Program-made: the position numbers and the translations under genes
Source of the DNA: Actinomycetota bacterium
GTDB lineage: Bacteria > Actinomycetota > UBA4738 > HRBIN12
Reading direction: 5' to 3'
Assembly: GCA_026003015.1 (NCBI GenBank)
Contig: BPGL01000001.1
Location: forward strand, 611,353 to 675,352
Length of the DNA: 64,000 nt
The notes under the pieces: generated by a model
What the model was told of the DNA's origin: nothing
What the model saw: only the letters and a program-made list of their open reading frames with translations
The model's database searches: none
In this document: positions 30,237 to 39,321 of the stretch, piece by piece
How positions within the stretch are numbered: position 1 is the stretch's first letter
How the letters are laid out: each line of letters begins with the position of its first letter

Positions 30237-30941
30237 GTGGGTCACGCGGCCCTCGGATTGGTGCTGATCGCCGTCACGCTGGGCTCCTGCGCCTTCCCCG
30301 CATCCGAGGTGCCGCCGGCGGGACCGGCTCCCTCGGTCGCCACCGCGGTGGACGGCTTCGCGCGCGTCGGCGTCGGGTCCGTGAACGCCCTCGTCCCGAC
30401 GGGCTGGCGAGCGCTTCCGGCGGAGACGGAGGCCGGCCACGGCTTCGTCGCCTCGCCCCGTCCGCGAGCCTTCGGGGAGGAGCGGGGGGTGGCGGGGCTG
30501 TCGGCCACCTGGGTCGACGCGACCCGCCTCCACCTGCCGAGCGACTACTACTACCTGGCCGCGACCGGCCCGGTGCTCGCCGGGCTGCTCGGCTCCGAGA
30601 CCTGCCGCACGCTCGATCGCCACGTGTGGGTCGATCGCGCGCCGCGGTTCGTTGCGGGCGGCGACCGCTCCCCCGGCGACTACGCGGCGAGCGGGTGGGG
30701 GGTGTGCCGAGCGCCCGGCGGCGTGCGCACGCGCTGGGCCTACTTCGTCGCCGCACCGGGGTTCGGTCCCGCCCGCGAGGTCGGGATCCCCGCGTCGGGC
30801 CTGTACCTCGTCGTCGCGATGGCTCCCACGGGCCGTGGAGCGCGCCGGCTCGTCCACCACCTCGTCGAGCACACGACGTTCGGGGACGCGAGCGTCGCCG
30901 ACCTCGTGCGCACCCTCCGCGCCCAGGGCCGCACCGCCTAG
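30237..30941 (+). CDS. Lipoprotein of unknown function
   Basis: The product has 234 residues. The GTG at 30237 follows GGGAGGAA and gives VGHAALGLVLIAVTLGSCAFP, a lipoprotein signal with lipobox LGSC. The rest (GVGSVNALVPTGWRALPAE) is a globular extracytoplasmic domain seen in many actinobacterial lipoproteins of unknown role. Two further cysteines could pair. Its TAG stop overlaps the gcvT stop on the other strand as CTAG. Confidence 0.75.
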   Translation: MGHAALGLVLIAVTLGSCAFPASEVPPAGPAPSVATAVDGFARVGVGSVNALVPTGWRALPAETEAGHGFVASPRPRAFGEERGVAGLSATWVDATRLHLPSDYYYLAATGPVLAGLLGSETCRTLDRHVWVDRAPRFVAGGDRSPGDYAASGWGVCRAPGGVRTRWAYFVAAPGFGPAREVGIPASGLYLVVAMAPTGRGARRLVHHLVEHTTFGDASVADLVRTLRAQGRTA

Positions 30942-32041
30942 CGCGGGCTCCGGTCGACGAAGGGCGTGCGCACCACCGTGGCCTTGCCCCGGCGCCCCCG
31001 GATGTCGACCTCCACCTCATCCCCCACGTCGACGACGTCGGCCGGCCACAGGTAGGCCAGGGCGATCCCGGTGTGCAGCAGCGGCGAGAAGGTACCGCTC
31101 GTCACCTCTCCGATCAGTTGGTCACCGAGGAAGACGGGGTAGTGAGCGCGGGGGATGTGACGGCGCTCGTGCATCCGCAGACCCCGAAGACGGCTCGGCA
31201 GCCCCTCCTCGAGCTGGCGGAGCAGCGCCGCCCGTCCGCGGAACTCCCCCTTGTCCAGATCCACCGCCCACCCCAGACCCGCCTCGAGCGCGGTCGAGGA
31301 CTCGAACAGATCCTGTCCGTACAAGGGGTAGCCCATCTCCAGCCGCAGGATGTCGCGCGCCGCCAGACCGCACGGATCGCCGTCGGACGCCCGCACCGCC
31401 TCCAGGAGCGTCCGCCAGAGCTCCACGGCAACGTCTTGGTAGGTGAACAGCTCGAACCCGACCTCCCCGGTGTAGCCCGAGCGCGTCACGATCACCGGGC
31501 GGCGACGGAACTCCGATTCGGCGCAGCGCATGAACGCGAGCCCTGCGGCCTCTGGGAAGACCTCGACGACGATCGCGGTGGACCGGGGACCCTGGACCGC
31601 GAGGAAGCACCAGTCCTGGTGGTACATCAGATGGACGAGGCGCTCCGCGGGCGCCTCGGCGAGGATCTGCAGGACCCGCTCGGCGTTCGCGGCGTTCGGG
31701 ACGACGAAGAAGCGTTCCGGGCCGAGCCGATACACGATCAGATCCTCGATCACGCCACCGCCCTCGTTCAGGACGAGGTTGTACTGGGCCTGGCCGACGT
31801 CGATCCGAGCCACGTCGTTCGTCACGACCCCCTGCAGGAGCTCCAGGGCCCCCGGCCCGACGACCTCGACCTTGCCGAGGTGGGTGAGGTCGAACAGCCC
31901 GACCCGCTCGCGGACAGCCCGGTGCTCGGCGAGGACCCCCGCGTACTCGATGGGCATCGACCAGCCCGCGAACGGGCCGAGCTTGGCACCGAGCGCGACG
32001 TGCTCGTCCTCGAGCGGGGTGCGACGAAGGATCGGCTCCAC
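30938..32041 (-). CDS. gcvT: Glycine cleavage system T protein (aminomethyltransferase)
   Basis: The product has 367 residues. GcvT releases ammonia and passes the methylene unit from lipoyl-bound intermediate to tetrahydrofolate. FAGWSMPIEY, GLFDLTHLGKVEVVG, GYTGEVGFELF and LRLEMGYPLYG are characteristic. The GTG at 32041 is the start because TAGGCT lies 7 nt before it; an upstream in-frame ATG would reach across that promoter. The gcvP and gcvH genes are not in the window. It is divergent from lpd, in a cluster of lipoate-related genes. Confidence 0.9.
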   Translation of the reverse strand: MEPILRRTPLEDEHVALGAKLGPFAGWSMPIEYAGVLAEHRAVRERVGLFDLTHLGKVEVVGPGALELLQGVVTNDVARIDVGQAQYNLVLNEGGGVIEDLIVYRLGPERFFVVPNAANAERVLQILAEAPAERLVHLMYHQDWCFLAVQGPRSTAIVVEVFPEAAGLAFMRCAESEFRRRPVIVTRSGYTGEVGFELFTYQDVAVELWRTLLEAVRASDGDPCGLAARDILRLEMGYPLYGQDLFESSTALEAGLGWAVDLDKGEFRGRAALLRQLEEGLPSRLRGLRMHERRHIPRAHYPVFLGDQLIGEVTSGTFSPLLHTGIALAYLWPADVVDVGDEVEVDIRGRRGKATVVRTPFVDRSPR

Positions 32042-32086
32042 CGCCCGAAGCCTACCCACCGCGGGCGGTAGACTGCCGGTCACGGG

Positions 32087-33469
32087 ATGGCGGGTGCCTA
32101 CGACGTCGTCGTCGTCGGTGCGGGGACCGGCGGCTACTCGGCCGCGCTGCGCGCCGCGCAGCTCGACCGACGCGTCGCGCTGATCGAGCGGGACGACCGC
32201 CTCGGCGGCACCTGCCTGCTACGCGGCTGCATCCCCACGAAGGCGCTGCTGCGCTCGGCCGAGGTGGTCGACACCCTGAACCGGGCCGGCGAGTGGGGCG
32301 TGAAGGCGAGCGGCGAGGCCGACTGGAGCGCGGTGCGCGCCTTCCAGGACCGGATCGTCGACAAGAACGTTCAGGGGCTCACCGGGCTCGTCCGCTCGCG
32401 CGGGGTCGACGTGATCCACGGGACCGCGCGGCTCGTCGCCGGCCCCGCGGTCGAGGTCGACGGTACCCGCCTGGAGGCCGAGCACATCGTGCTCGCGACC
32501 GGTTCGCGACCGCGGCCCCTGCGGGGCGTCGGGATCGGCGGTCGGGTCCTCACGAGCGACGAGGCGCTCGAGCTCGACCGGATCCCGGCCTCCGTCGTCG
32601 TCATCGGCGCCGGGGCGGTCGGGTGCGAGTTCGCATCGATGTACCGCTCGTTCGGAGCCGATGTGACCCTCCTCGAGGCGCTCCCGCGTCTCGCCCCCCT
32701 GGAGGACGAGGACGTGTCCAAGGCGCTCGCACGGGCGTTCCGCAAGCGCGGGATCACCGCCGTGGCCGGCGCCTCGGTCACGGCGGTGCGCCAGACCGAC
32801 GAACTCGTCGAGGTGGATTACGAGGCCGGGGGCGAGGCCCGGACCGCGACGGCCGAGATCTGCCTGGTCGCGATCGGTCGCGAGCCGGTGACCGACGGGC
32901 TCGGCCTGGAGGAGGCCGGGGTCCGCCGCACCGACGCCGGCACGATCTCGGTCGACGAGCGGCTCCGCACGACGGTCGAGCGCGTCTGGGCGATCGGGGA
33001 CGCAGCGTCCACGCCCCTGCAGCTGGCGCACGTGTCCTTCGACGAGGGGTACGCCGTGGCCGAGCGGATCGCCGGGCTCGACGTCGCGCCGATCGACTAC
33101 GCCCTCGTACCTCGGGTGACCTACTGCACGCCCGAGCTCGCGAGCGTCGGACTGACGGAGGCGCAGGCGCGACAGACCGGTGCGGCGGTCGAGGTGTCGA
33201 CGGTCGATCTGCGAGCGATCGGCAAGGCGAACATCGTGGGCGAGGGGGGCTTCGTGAAGGTCGTCGCCGAGGCCGGCGGCGGCCGGACCCTGGGCGTCCA
33301 CATGATCGGACCCCACGTGACCGACCTCGTCGCCGAGGCGATGTTGATCACGGCGTGGGAGGCGACCGCCGAGGACGTCGCCCGGATGCACCACCCACAC
33401 CCGACCCTGTCGGAGGGGGTCGGCGAGGCGTTCCTCAAGCTCGCCGGCAAGCCCCTCCACGTCCCCTAG
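32087..33469 (+). CDS. lpd: Dihydrolipoyl dehydrogenase (E3)
   Basis: The product has 460 residues. FAD site VVVGAGTGGYSAALRAAQL, redox-active pair in GGTCLLRGCIPTK, NAD site VIGAGAVGCEFASMYRSFG, second FAD motif WAIGDAA and the catalytic MHHPHPTLSEG are present. It reoxidises dihydrolipoate in the 2-oxoacid dehydrogenase complexes and the glycine cleavage system. It heads an operon with E1, E2 and lipB. TAGACT at 32069 lies 12 nt before the ATG. Confidence 0.94.
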   Translation: MAGAYDVVVVGAGTGGYSAALRAAQLDRRVALIERDDRLGGTCLLRGCIPTKALLRSAEVVDTLNRAGEWGVKASGEADWSAVRAFQDRIVDKNVQGLTGLVRSRGVDVIHGTARLVAGPAVEVDGTRLEAEHIVLATGSRPRPLRGVGIGGRVLTSDEALELDRIPASVVVIGAGAVGCEFASMYRSFGADVTLLEALPRLAPLEDEDVSKALARAFRKRGITAVAGASVTAVRQTDELVEVDYEAGGEARTATAEICLVAIGREPVTDGLGLEEAGVRRTDAGTISVDERLRTTVERVWAIGDAASTPLQLAHVSFDEGYAVAERIAGLDVAPIDYALVPRVTYCTPELASVGLTEAQARQTGAAVEVSTVDLRAIGKANIVGEGGFVKVVAEAGGGRTLGVHMIGPHVTDLVAEAMLITAWEATAEDVARMHHPHPTLSEGVGEAFLKLAGKPLHVP

Positions 33470-33480
33470 AGAGGAGACCC

Positions 33481-34539
33481 GTGGCGACGAAGGTCCATCG
33501 CGCAGCCAAGGCCGACGCGCGACCCCTGCCCGATGAGCGGCTGAAGGAGATCCTCTACTTCCTGAAGCTCGCCCGCTACTTCGACGAGCGGATGGAGGCG
33601 CTGTACCGGCAGGGCCGGCTCCCCGGCGCGATCTACTCGGGGCGTGGGCAGGAGGGCACCCACGTCGGCGTCGCGTACGCGCTCGAGCCCGGCGACTCGC
33701 TGTTCCCCACGCACCGCGACCTCACCGCTCAGCTCACGAAGGGCCTGGACCTCAAGCGGGTGATGGCCCAGTTCTGGGGACGGATCGACGGCTACACCCG
33801 GGGGCGCGACGGCAACAGCCACATCGGTGACTGGTACGGCGCGAAGACGTTCACCGTGATGTCGCACCTGCCGATCGCCTACCCCGTCGCCGTCGGCGCG
33901 GCGTGGGCTTACAAGCGCCGCGGCGAGCCCCACGTCGCGATGGCGATCTGCGGCGACGGGGCCACCTCGAACGGCCGATGGCACGAGGCCCTCAACTGGT
34001 CGGCGGTGTTCCAGCTGCCCGTCGTGTGGGTCGTGAACAACAACCAATACGCGTACTCGACGCCGAACGAACGGGAGTTCCCCGTCCCCACGATCGCCGA
34101 GCGAGCCGCCGCCTACGGCATGCCGGGGGTTCGCGTCGACGGGACGTACGTGCTGGAGGTCTACGAGGCCGCCAAGGAGGCCGTGGAGCGCGCCCGACAG
34201 GGCGGCGGTCCGAGCCTGATCGAGTCGGTTTCGCTGCGTTGGCGCGGTCACGCCGGACACGACCCGGCGACCTACGTCCCGAAGGATCTGCTCGAGCGCT
34301 ACATGGCCGAGCGCGATCCGGTCCGCACCTACGAGGAACAGCTCCTCGCCTGGGGCGTCGTGACGAAGGAGGACGTCGCCGAGCTGCAGGCGCGGATCGA
34401 GCGGGAGTTCGAGGAGGGTCACGAGTTCGCGCTCGCCTCGCCGTTCCCCGAGCCGGGGGACGTCACGAAGGGGCTGTGGGTCGAGGACGGCTACTGGCGA
34501 AGCGAGCCCGGTCGCGGCGGCGGGACGGAGGCGGGCTGA
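33481..34539 (+). CDS. pdhA: Pyruvate/acetoin-type dehydrogenase E1 alpha
   Basis: The product has 352 residues, TPP-binding E1 alpha: SGRGQEGTHVGVAYAL, GDGATSNGRWHEALNWSAVFQLPVVWVVNNNQYA and the loop RWRGHAGHDPATY. It decarboxylates a 2-oxoacid, most likely pyruvate. The GTG at 33481 follows GAGGAG, 11 bp after lpd. It has a single-base overlap with the E1 beta gene (TGATG). A second E1 pair is found at 39322-41327, so substrates may be split between them. Confidence 0.88.
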   Translation: MATKVHRAAKADARPLPDERLKEILYFLKLARYFDERMEALYRQGRLPGAIYSGRGQEGTHVGVAYALEPGDSLFPTHRDLTAQLTKGLDLKRVMAQFWGRIDGYTRGRDGNSHIGDWYGAKTFTVMSHLPIAYPVAVGAAWAYKRRGEPHVAMAICGDGATSNGRWHEALNWSAVFQLPVVWVVNNNQYAYSTPNEREFPVPTIAERAAAYGMPGVRVDGTYVLEVYEAAKEAVERARQGGGPSLIESVSLRWRGHAGHDPATYVPKDLLERYMAERDPVRTYEEQLLAWGVVTKEDVAELQARIEREFEEGHEFALASPFPEPGDVTKGLWVEDGYWRSEPGRGGGTEAG

Positions 34540-35585
34540 TGACCACCGCGACGGTGGAGGCGGGCGCCGCCGGTCACGGCGCCGAACCCCGCGGCAAGCG
34601 GACCGAAGACGGTCAGGCGACCTACCTCGTCGCGATCGCCGAAGCGCTGTGGGAGGAGATGGAACGCGACGACCGCGTCTACCTCCTCGGGGAGGACATC
34701 GGCGTCTACGGCGGCGCCTTCAAGGTGACGGAGGGGTTCCTCGACCGCTTCGGCCCCGACCGCGTGATCGACACGCCGATCGCGGAGGAGACGATCGTGG
34801 GGATGGCGGTCGGCTCGGCCATGGAAGGGTTCCGTCCCGTCGCGGAGTTCCAGTACGCCGACTTCATGTCGAGCGGTTTCGACGAGATCACGACGGTGCT
34901 CGCGCGCTACCACTACCGCAGCGGGGTCCCGCTTCCGGTCGTGCTCCGCGGGCCCTCGGGCGGCGGTGTCCGCGCCTCGTCGTTCCACTCGATCAACCCC
35001 GAGCCGTGGTTCGCGCACGCCGGAGGGATCAAGGTGATCTGCCCCGCCTTTCCGGCCGACGCCAAGGGCCTGCTGAAGAGCGCGATCCGCGACGACAACC
35101 CGGTCATGTTCCTCGAGCACAAGTGGATCTACCGACGGATCAAGGAGCCGGTGCCCGACGACCCCGACGCCCTCGAGCCGATCTCCGTCGCCCGCGTCCG
35201 CCGCGAGGGCCGCGACGTGTCCGTCATCACCTACGGCGCGATGGTCCACAAGGCGCTCGAGGCGGCGGAGGAGCTCGAGCGGGCGGGGATCTCGGCGGAG
35301 GTCGTCGACCTGCGCACGGTCTACCCGCTCGACGAGGAGACCGTGCTGCGCTCGATCGAGAAGACCTCGCGGGCGCTCGTCGTCTCGGAGTCCTACCGGT
35401 TCGTCGGGATCGGTGCGGAGGTCGCCGCGACGATCGCGGAGAAGGCCTTCGAGCACCTCGACGCGCCCGTCGCGCGGCTGTCCCCGCCGAACCTGCCGGT
35501 GCCGTTCTCCCCTACGCTGGAGGACGCCTTCCTGCCGCAGGTCGCCGACATCCGAACGGCGATCGAGCGCCTGTCGGCCTGGTGA
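34539..35585 (+). CDS. pdhB: Pyruvate/acetoin-type dehydrogenase E1 beta
   Basis: The product has 348 residues. LLGEDIGVYGGAFKVTEG, DTPIAEETIVGMAVG, EFQYADFMSSGFDEI, FLEHKWIYRR and the C-terminal VSESYRFVGIGAEVAA are typical. A 24-residue Gly/Ala-rich N-terminal extension precedes the conserved TYLVAIAEALWEEM. It pairs with the preceding alpha subunit and is translationally coupled to it. Confidence 0.9.
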   Translation: MTTATVEAGAAGHGAEPRGKRTEDGQATYLVAIAEALWEEMERDDRVYLLGEDIGVYGGAFKVTEGFLDRFGPDRVIDTPIAEETIVGMAVGSAMEGFRPVAEFQYADFMSSGFDEITTVLARYHYRSGVPLPVVLRGPSGGGVRASSFHSINPEPWFAHAGGIKVICPAFPADAKGLLKSAIRDDNPVMFLEHKWIYRRIKEPVPDDPDALEPISVARVRREGRDVSVITYGAMVHKALEAAEELERAGISAEVVDLRTVYPLDEETVLRSIEKTSRALVVSESYRFVGIGAEVAATIAEKAFEHLDAPVARLSPPNLPVPFSPTLEDAFLPQVADIRTAIERLSAW

Positions 35586-35598
35586 GGAGGAAGCGCGC

Positions 35599-36945
35599 AT
35601 GACGTCGGTCCAGATGCCCCAGCTCGGCGAGACGATCGTCGAGGGCACGATCATCCGGTGGCTCAAGCGCGAGGGCGACGAGGTCGCCCGCGACGAGCCG
35701 CTGTTCGAGATCAGCACCGACAAGGTCGACACCGAAGTGCCCTCCCCGGTCACCGGGCGCCTCGTGCGGATCCTCGTGCCCGAGGGGCAGACCGTGCCGG
35801 TCGGCACCCAGCTCGCCGAGATCGAGGCCGCCGACGCCCAGGGCGACGCGGCGCCCGCCCAGGCCACCCCAGCGCCGAGCCAGGCGCCCGCCCAGGCCAC
35901 CCCAGCGCCGAGCCAGGCGCCCGCCCAGGCGCCGAGTCGATCCGCCCCGTCGCGGCGCGAGCCGTCGCCCGCGACGGCCACGGCCGCCGCTTCGGCGCCG
36001 CGGGCCCCCGAGGCTCCGCCCGCCCGGGGCCCGCGCTCCCGGGTCCTGTCCCCCGTCGTCCGACGCCTCGCGGCCGAACACGGGCTCGATCTGTCCACGG
36101 TCGAGGGAACGGGCAGCGGCGGCCGGATCACGCGCGCCGACGTCGAGGCGGCGATCGAAGCGAGGGCGGCCGCGGGCGTTCCGGCCGCACGTCCCGGGCC
36201 CGCTCCGGCGCCCGCGCCGACCGAGGGCGCGGGCACGGGCACGGAGGTCCGGCCCCTCAGCCATATCCGCAAGGCGATCGCCAAGCACATGCTCGCGTCG
36301 GTCAACGAGACGGCGCGGGCGTGGACGCTCGTCGAGGTGAACGTCGAGCACCTCGTCCGCCTCCGTGAGCGGACGAAGGAGGCGTTCCGCGAACGCTACG
36401 GTGTGAAGCTCACCTACCTCCCCTTCGTCGTGCGCGCGACGGTCGATGCCCTCCGCGCACACCCCTTCGTCAACGCCCGGCTCGACGGCGACAACGTGGT
36501 CCTGCACGACTACGTGAACATGGGGATCGCGGTGAGCTACGACGCCGGGCTGATCGTGCCGGTGATCAAGGGCGTCGACGGGATGAACACCGTGGGGATC
36601 GCTCGCGCGATCGCGGACCTCGCGTCGAGGGCGCGCGCGCACGAGCTCAGGCCCGACGAGGTGCAGGGCGCGACGTTCACGATCACGAACCCCGGACCCT
36701 ACGGGTCGCTCGTGAGCCTGCCCATCATCAACCAGCCGAACACCGGGATCCTCTCGCTCGACGCGATCCAGAAGCGACCCGTCGTGGTCGATGACGACGC
36801 GATCGCCGTCCGCCACATGGTCTACGTGTCGATGTCGTGGGACCACCGCTTGATCGACGGGGAGATCGCCACCCGGTTCCTGGCCCGGGTCAAGGAGAAC
36901 CTCGAGACCTGGGATTTCGCCGAGGACCTGGGGCTGGACCGCTGA
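35599..36945 (+). CDS. 2-oxoacid dehydrogenase E2 (dihydrolipoyl acyltransferase)
   Basis: The product has 448 residues: one lipoyl domain (Lys42 in EISTDKVDTEV), an Ala/Pro linker with an exact 33-bp tandem repeat (APAQATPAPSQ), a subunit-binding domain (SPVVRRLAAEHGLDLSTVEGTG), a second Ala/Pro linker and the catalytic domain with SMSWDHRLIDG. It carries acyl groups from E1 to CoA. The only E2 in the window, it probably serves both E1 pairs. The gene is followed by lipB with a TGATG overlap. Confidence 0.9.
   Translation: MTSVQMPQLGETIVEGTIIRWLKREGDEVARDEPLFEISTDKVDTEVPSPVTGRLVRILVPEGQTVPVGTQLAEIEAADAQGDAAPAQATPAPSQAPAQATPAPSQAPAQAPSRSAPSRREPSPATATAAASAPRAPEAPPARGPRSRVLSPVVRRLAAEHGLDLSTVEGTGSGGRITRADVEAAIEARAAAGVPAARPGPAPAPAPTEGAGTGTEVRPLSHIRKAIAKHMLASVNETARAWTLVEVNVEHLVRLRERTKEAFRERYGVKLTYLPFVVRATVDALRAHPFVNARLDGDNVVLHDYVNMGIAVSYDAGLIVPVIKGVDGMNTVGIARAIADLASRARAHELRPDEVQGATFTITNPGPYGSLVSLPIINQPNTGILSLDAIQKRPVVVDDDAIAVRHMVYVSMSWDHRLIDGEIATRFLARVKENLETWDFAEDLGLDR
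35851..35928. repeat. 33-bp tandem repeat in the E2 linker
   Basis: Two perfect 33-bp units (35851-35883, 35884-35916) and a partial third encode the Ala/Pro-rich linker. The repeat keeps the reading frame; slippage would change arm length without loss of function. Confidence 0.85.
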
Positions 36946-37643
36946 TGGCTCGACCCGCCTGGGTCGTCCGCGCCGGGCTCGTCGGCTACGACGCCGCCAA
37001 CGAGCTCATGCACCGGCTCGCCGAGCGCCGCCTGGCCCAGGAGATCTGCGACGTCGTGCTGCTGCTCGAGCACCCGCCGGTGTTCACCGCGGGGCGGCGG
37101 GCCCGGCCCGAGGAACTGCTGTGGGACGAGCGCGAGGTCGAGGCCCGCGGCGGCGCCGTGCGGCGGATCGACCGCGGCGGGGCCTTCACGTTCCACGGGC
37201 CCGGGCAGCTCGTCGGCTACCCGATCCTCGACCTCGGAGCCCGGCCCGACGCGGCGGGGTACCTGCGCGCGCTCGAGGAGGTCGTGATCCGAGCGGCCGC
37301 CGACCTCGGGGTGAGGCTCGAGCGACGCGACGACGTCCAGACGGGCGTGTGGGCCGGCGACGACAAGGTCTGTGCGATCGGCGTCCGGCTGCTGCGCGCA
37401 CGGGTCACCCTCCACGGCTTCGCCCTGAACTGCGACACCGATCTGTCGTGGTTCCGGGGCATCGTGGCCTGCGGCCTACCGGGGCGTGGCGTGACCTCGT
37501 TGTCCCGGCTGGCCGGCCGTCAGATCACCGTCGCCGAGGTGCTGCCTTACGTCCAGCGGCACCTGCTCGAGGTCTTCGAGCTCGAGCCGGCCGACCCCCC
37601 CGCCGGGCTCCTCGAGCCGCTACGCGCGGCCGGCGTCGCCTGA
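36945..37643 (+). CDS. lipB: Lipoyl(octanoyl) transferase LipB
   Basis: The product has 232 residues. LipB moves octanoate from acyl carrier protein to the lipoyl domains. LLLEHPPVFTAGRR, the RGGAFTFHGPGQLVGYPILDL motif, the catalytic Lys in DDKVCAIGVR and the Cys in GIVACGLPGRGVTSL are present. It is translationally coupled to E2, its substrate, and works before LipA (45713). Confidence 0.93.
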   Translation: MARPAWVVRAGLVGYDAANELMHRLAERRLAQEICDVVLLLEHPPVFTAGRRARPEELLWDEREVEARGGAVRRIDRGGAFTFHGPGQLVGYPILDLGARPDAAGYLRALEEVVIRAAADLGVRLERRDDVQTGVWAGDDKVCAIGVRLLRARVTLHGFALNCDTDLSWFRGIVACGLPGRGVTSLSRLAGRQITVAEVLPYVQRHLLEVFELEPADPPAGLLEPLRAAGVA

Positions 37644-37650
37644 GTCGACC

Positions 37651-38394
37651 TCAGGCGTCGGCGAGCACGACGAACCGGGCGCGGTGCTCGAGCAGCGCGA
37701 GCGCCCTGGGGCCGCGCTGCAGCTGGGCCCACTCGACGTCACGCAGCCTCGCGATCCGAAGCGCTCGCCAGCCCGCGTCGCGAACGGCCTCGACGATCGG
37801 TCCGGGGCCCGAGCGCCCCGCGAGCGGCAGCCTGGCGAGCACGTCCTGCGGGTAGGGGCCGTGGTGGTCGTCGCCGACGCCGAGCGCGCGGCGCGCGAGC
37901 TCGACGGCGAGCCTGCGCGCGCGCTCGAGGGCTCCGTCGCGGCCCCAGCTCCCCTCGAAGACGGCCAGGCGGGCGCCGGGCGCCGCCGCGGCGCGCCAGG
38001 CGCGCAGGGCCCGAACCGGATCGGGGAGGGTCCAGAGCACGTGCCGCTCGATCACCGCGTCGAACGGGCCGTCGGGCGGCTCGTCGGCGGGTCCGACGAC
38101 GAGGTCGAGCTCGACGCCGCGCTCCTTCGCCTTGCGCGCGGCCTCAGCGAGCATCCGCTCGGACAGGTCCAGCGCGGTGACCCGGTGGCCGAGCTCCGCA
38201 GCCAGGAGCGACAGCGCGCCGGTGCCGGCGCCGACGTCGAGCACGCGCGCGGGCGCGTCGGGAAGCACGGCTCGCAGGACGGCCCGCCAGGCCGCGGCCT
38301 CCACGGGATCGGAGATCGCGTGGGAGGGCGACCCGTCGTAGGTCCGCGCGTCCTCGTCCCACCACGCGCGGACCCGCTCGTACAGGTCGCTCAT
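37651..38394 (-). CDS. SAM-dependent methyltransferase, class I
   Basis: The product has 247 residues, Methyltransf_11-type. Motif I is VLDVGAGTGALSLLAAELG, motif II ALDLSERML. The target is unknown. The ATG at 38394 overlaps the stop of the thioredoxin gene by one base (TGATG), so both are one operon. It is convergent with lipB (7-bp gap). Confidence 0.8.
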   Translation of the reverse strand: MSDLYERVRAWWDEDARTYDGSPSHAISDPVEAAAWRAVLRAVLPDAPARVLDVGAGTGALSLLAAELGHRVTALDLSERMLAEAARKAKERGVELDLVVGPADEPPDGPFDAVIERHVLWTLPDPVRALRAWRAAAAPGARLAVFEGSWGRDGALERARRLAVELARRALGVGDDHHGPYPQDVLARLPLAGRSGPGPIVEAVRDAGWRALRIARLRDVEWAQLQRGPRALALLEHRARFVVLADA

Positions 38395-39188
38395 CAGAAG
38401 AGCGCGGCGGTCAGGCGGCGCCGGTACTCGGGGACCAGCTCGTGGTCGTCGCCGAGCGCCGTGAAGGCCGTGACCATCGCCCGGCGAGCGGCGTCCCGAT
38501 CCTCGCCGAGGGCGCTGAGCATCCCCTCGAACGCCTCGCGCCACCGTCCTTCGGCGGCCAGGCGCTTGGCGGCCGCGAGCGTGCCGTCGGCGGGCTCCGA
38601 GGCCCACGTCGCGACCTCGATCGCGGCCTGCAGGCGCTCGGCCTCCGGGTCGGGCAGGTGCTTGGCCACGAGCTCCCGCGCCGGGTCCAGCTCGCCGCGC
38701 GCTAGGAGCACGCGGGCGAGGCCGAGCGCCGCCTCGCGGCTGTCGGGGTCCTTCGCGAGCGCCTCCCGGAACCCCCGCTCGGCGGCCTCGAGGTCGCCGG
38801 CCTCGGCCTCCTGCTCGGCCTCGGCGGCCTCGAGGTCGGCCTCCGTCGGCAGGAGCTGGTCGATGAAGGCGTTGACCTGCTCCTCCGGGTAGGCCCCGAT
38901 GAACATGCTCACGGGGCGTCCGTCCCGGAACGCCACCACCGTCGGGATCCCCTGGCTGCGCACGGCCTGCAGCAGGGACGGCCCGACCTGCTCGGTGTCG
39001 ACGTTGACCTTCGCGAGGAGGAACGCGCCGGCGCGCTCCTCGGCGATCTTCTCCAGGATCGGACCGATCACGCGGCACGGGCCGCACCACGCCGCCCACA
39101 GGTCGACGACGACCGGGCGCGTCTTGGAGCCCTCGAGCACGACCTGCTCGAAGGTCTCGTCGGTCACCTCAACGACGTTGGTACCCAC
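38394..39188 (-). CDS. Thioredoxin-TPR protein (YbbN/CnoX-like)
   Basis: The product has 264 residues: thioredoxin domain (1-110, WAAWCGPCR with Cys35 and Cys38) and a C-terminal helical, TPR-like part (AEAEQEAEAGDLEAAERGFREALAKDPD). This layout is that of YbbN/CnoX, a redox-linked chaperone partner, though an intact CxxC suggests reductase activity also. The GTG at 39188 follows GAGGAG at about 9 nt; TACGCT is the probable -10 further up, so this gene has a leader. Confidence 0.85.
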   Translation of the reverse strand: MGTNVVEVTDETFEQVVLEGSKTRPVVVDLWAAWCGPCRVIGPILEKIAEERAGAFLLAKVNVDTEQVGPSLLQAVRSQGIPTVVAFRDGRPVSMFIGAYPEEQVNAFIDQLLPTEADLEAAEAEQEAEAGDLEAAERGFREALAKDPDSREAALGLARVLLARGELDPARELVAKHLPDPEAERLQAAIEVATWASEPADGTLAAAKRLAAEGRWREAFEGMLSALGEDRDAARRAMVTAFTALGDDHELVPEYRRRLTAALF

Positions 39189-39321
39189 GCTCGGCGTCTC
39201 CTCGTCGGCCCGCCAATCGGACGATCCGCGACCTCTCCAGCGTACCCGCGTCGCGCGCGACCGCGGGCCGGACCCCCGGAGGGTGCGGGAGGGGTAGACT
39301 CCGGGCGGTGGGAGGCTTCCG

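Noticed and set aside
32042..32086. Glycine riboswitch in front of gcvT
   Set aside because: The gap is 45 bp and carries two -10 elements; there is no room for an aptamer.
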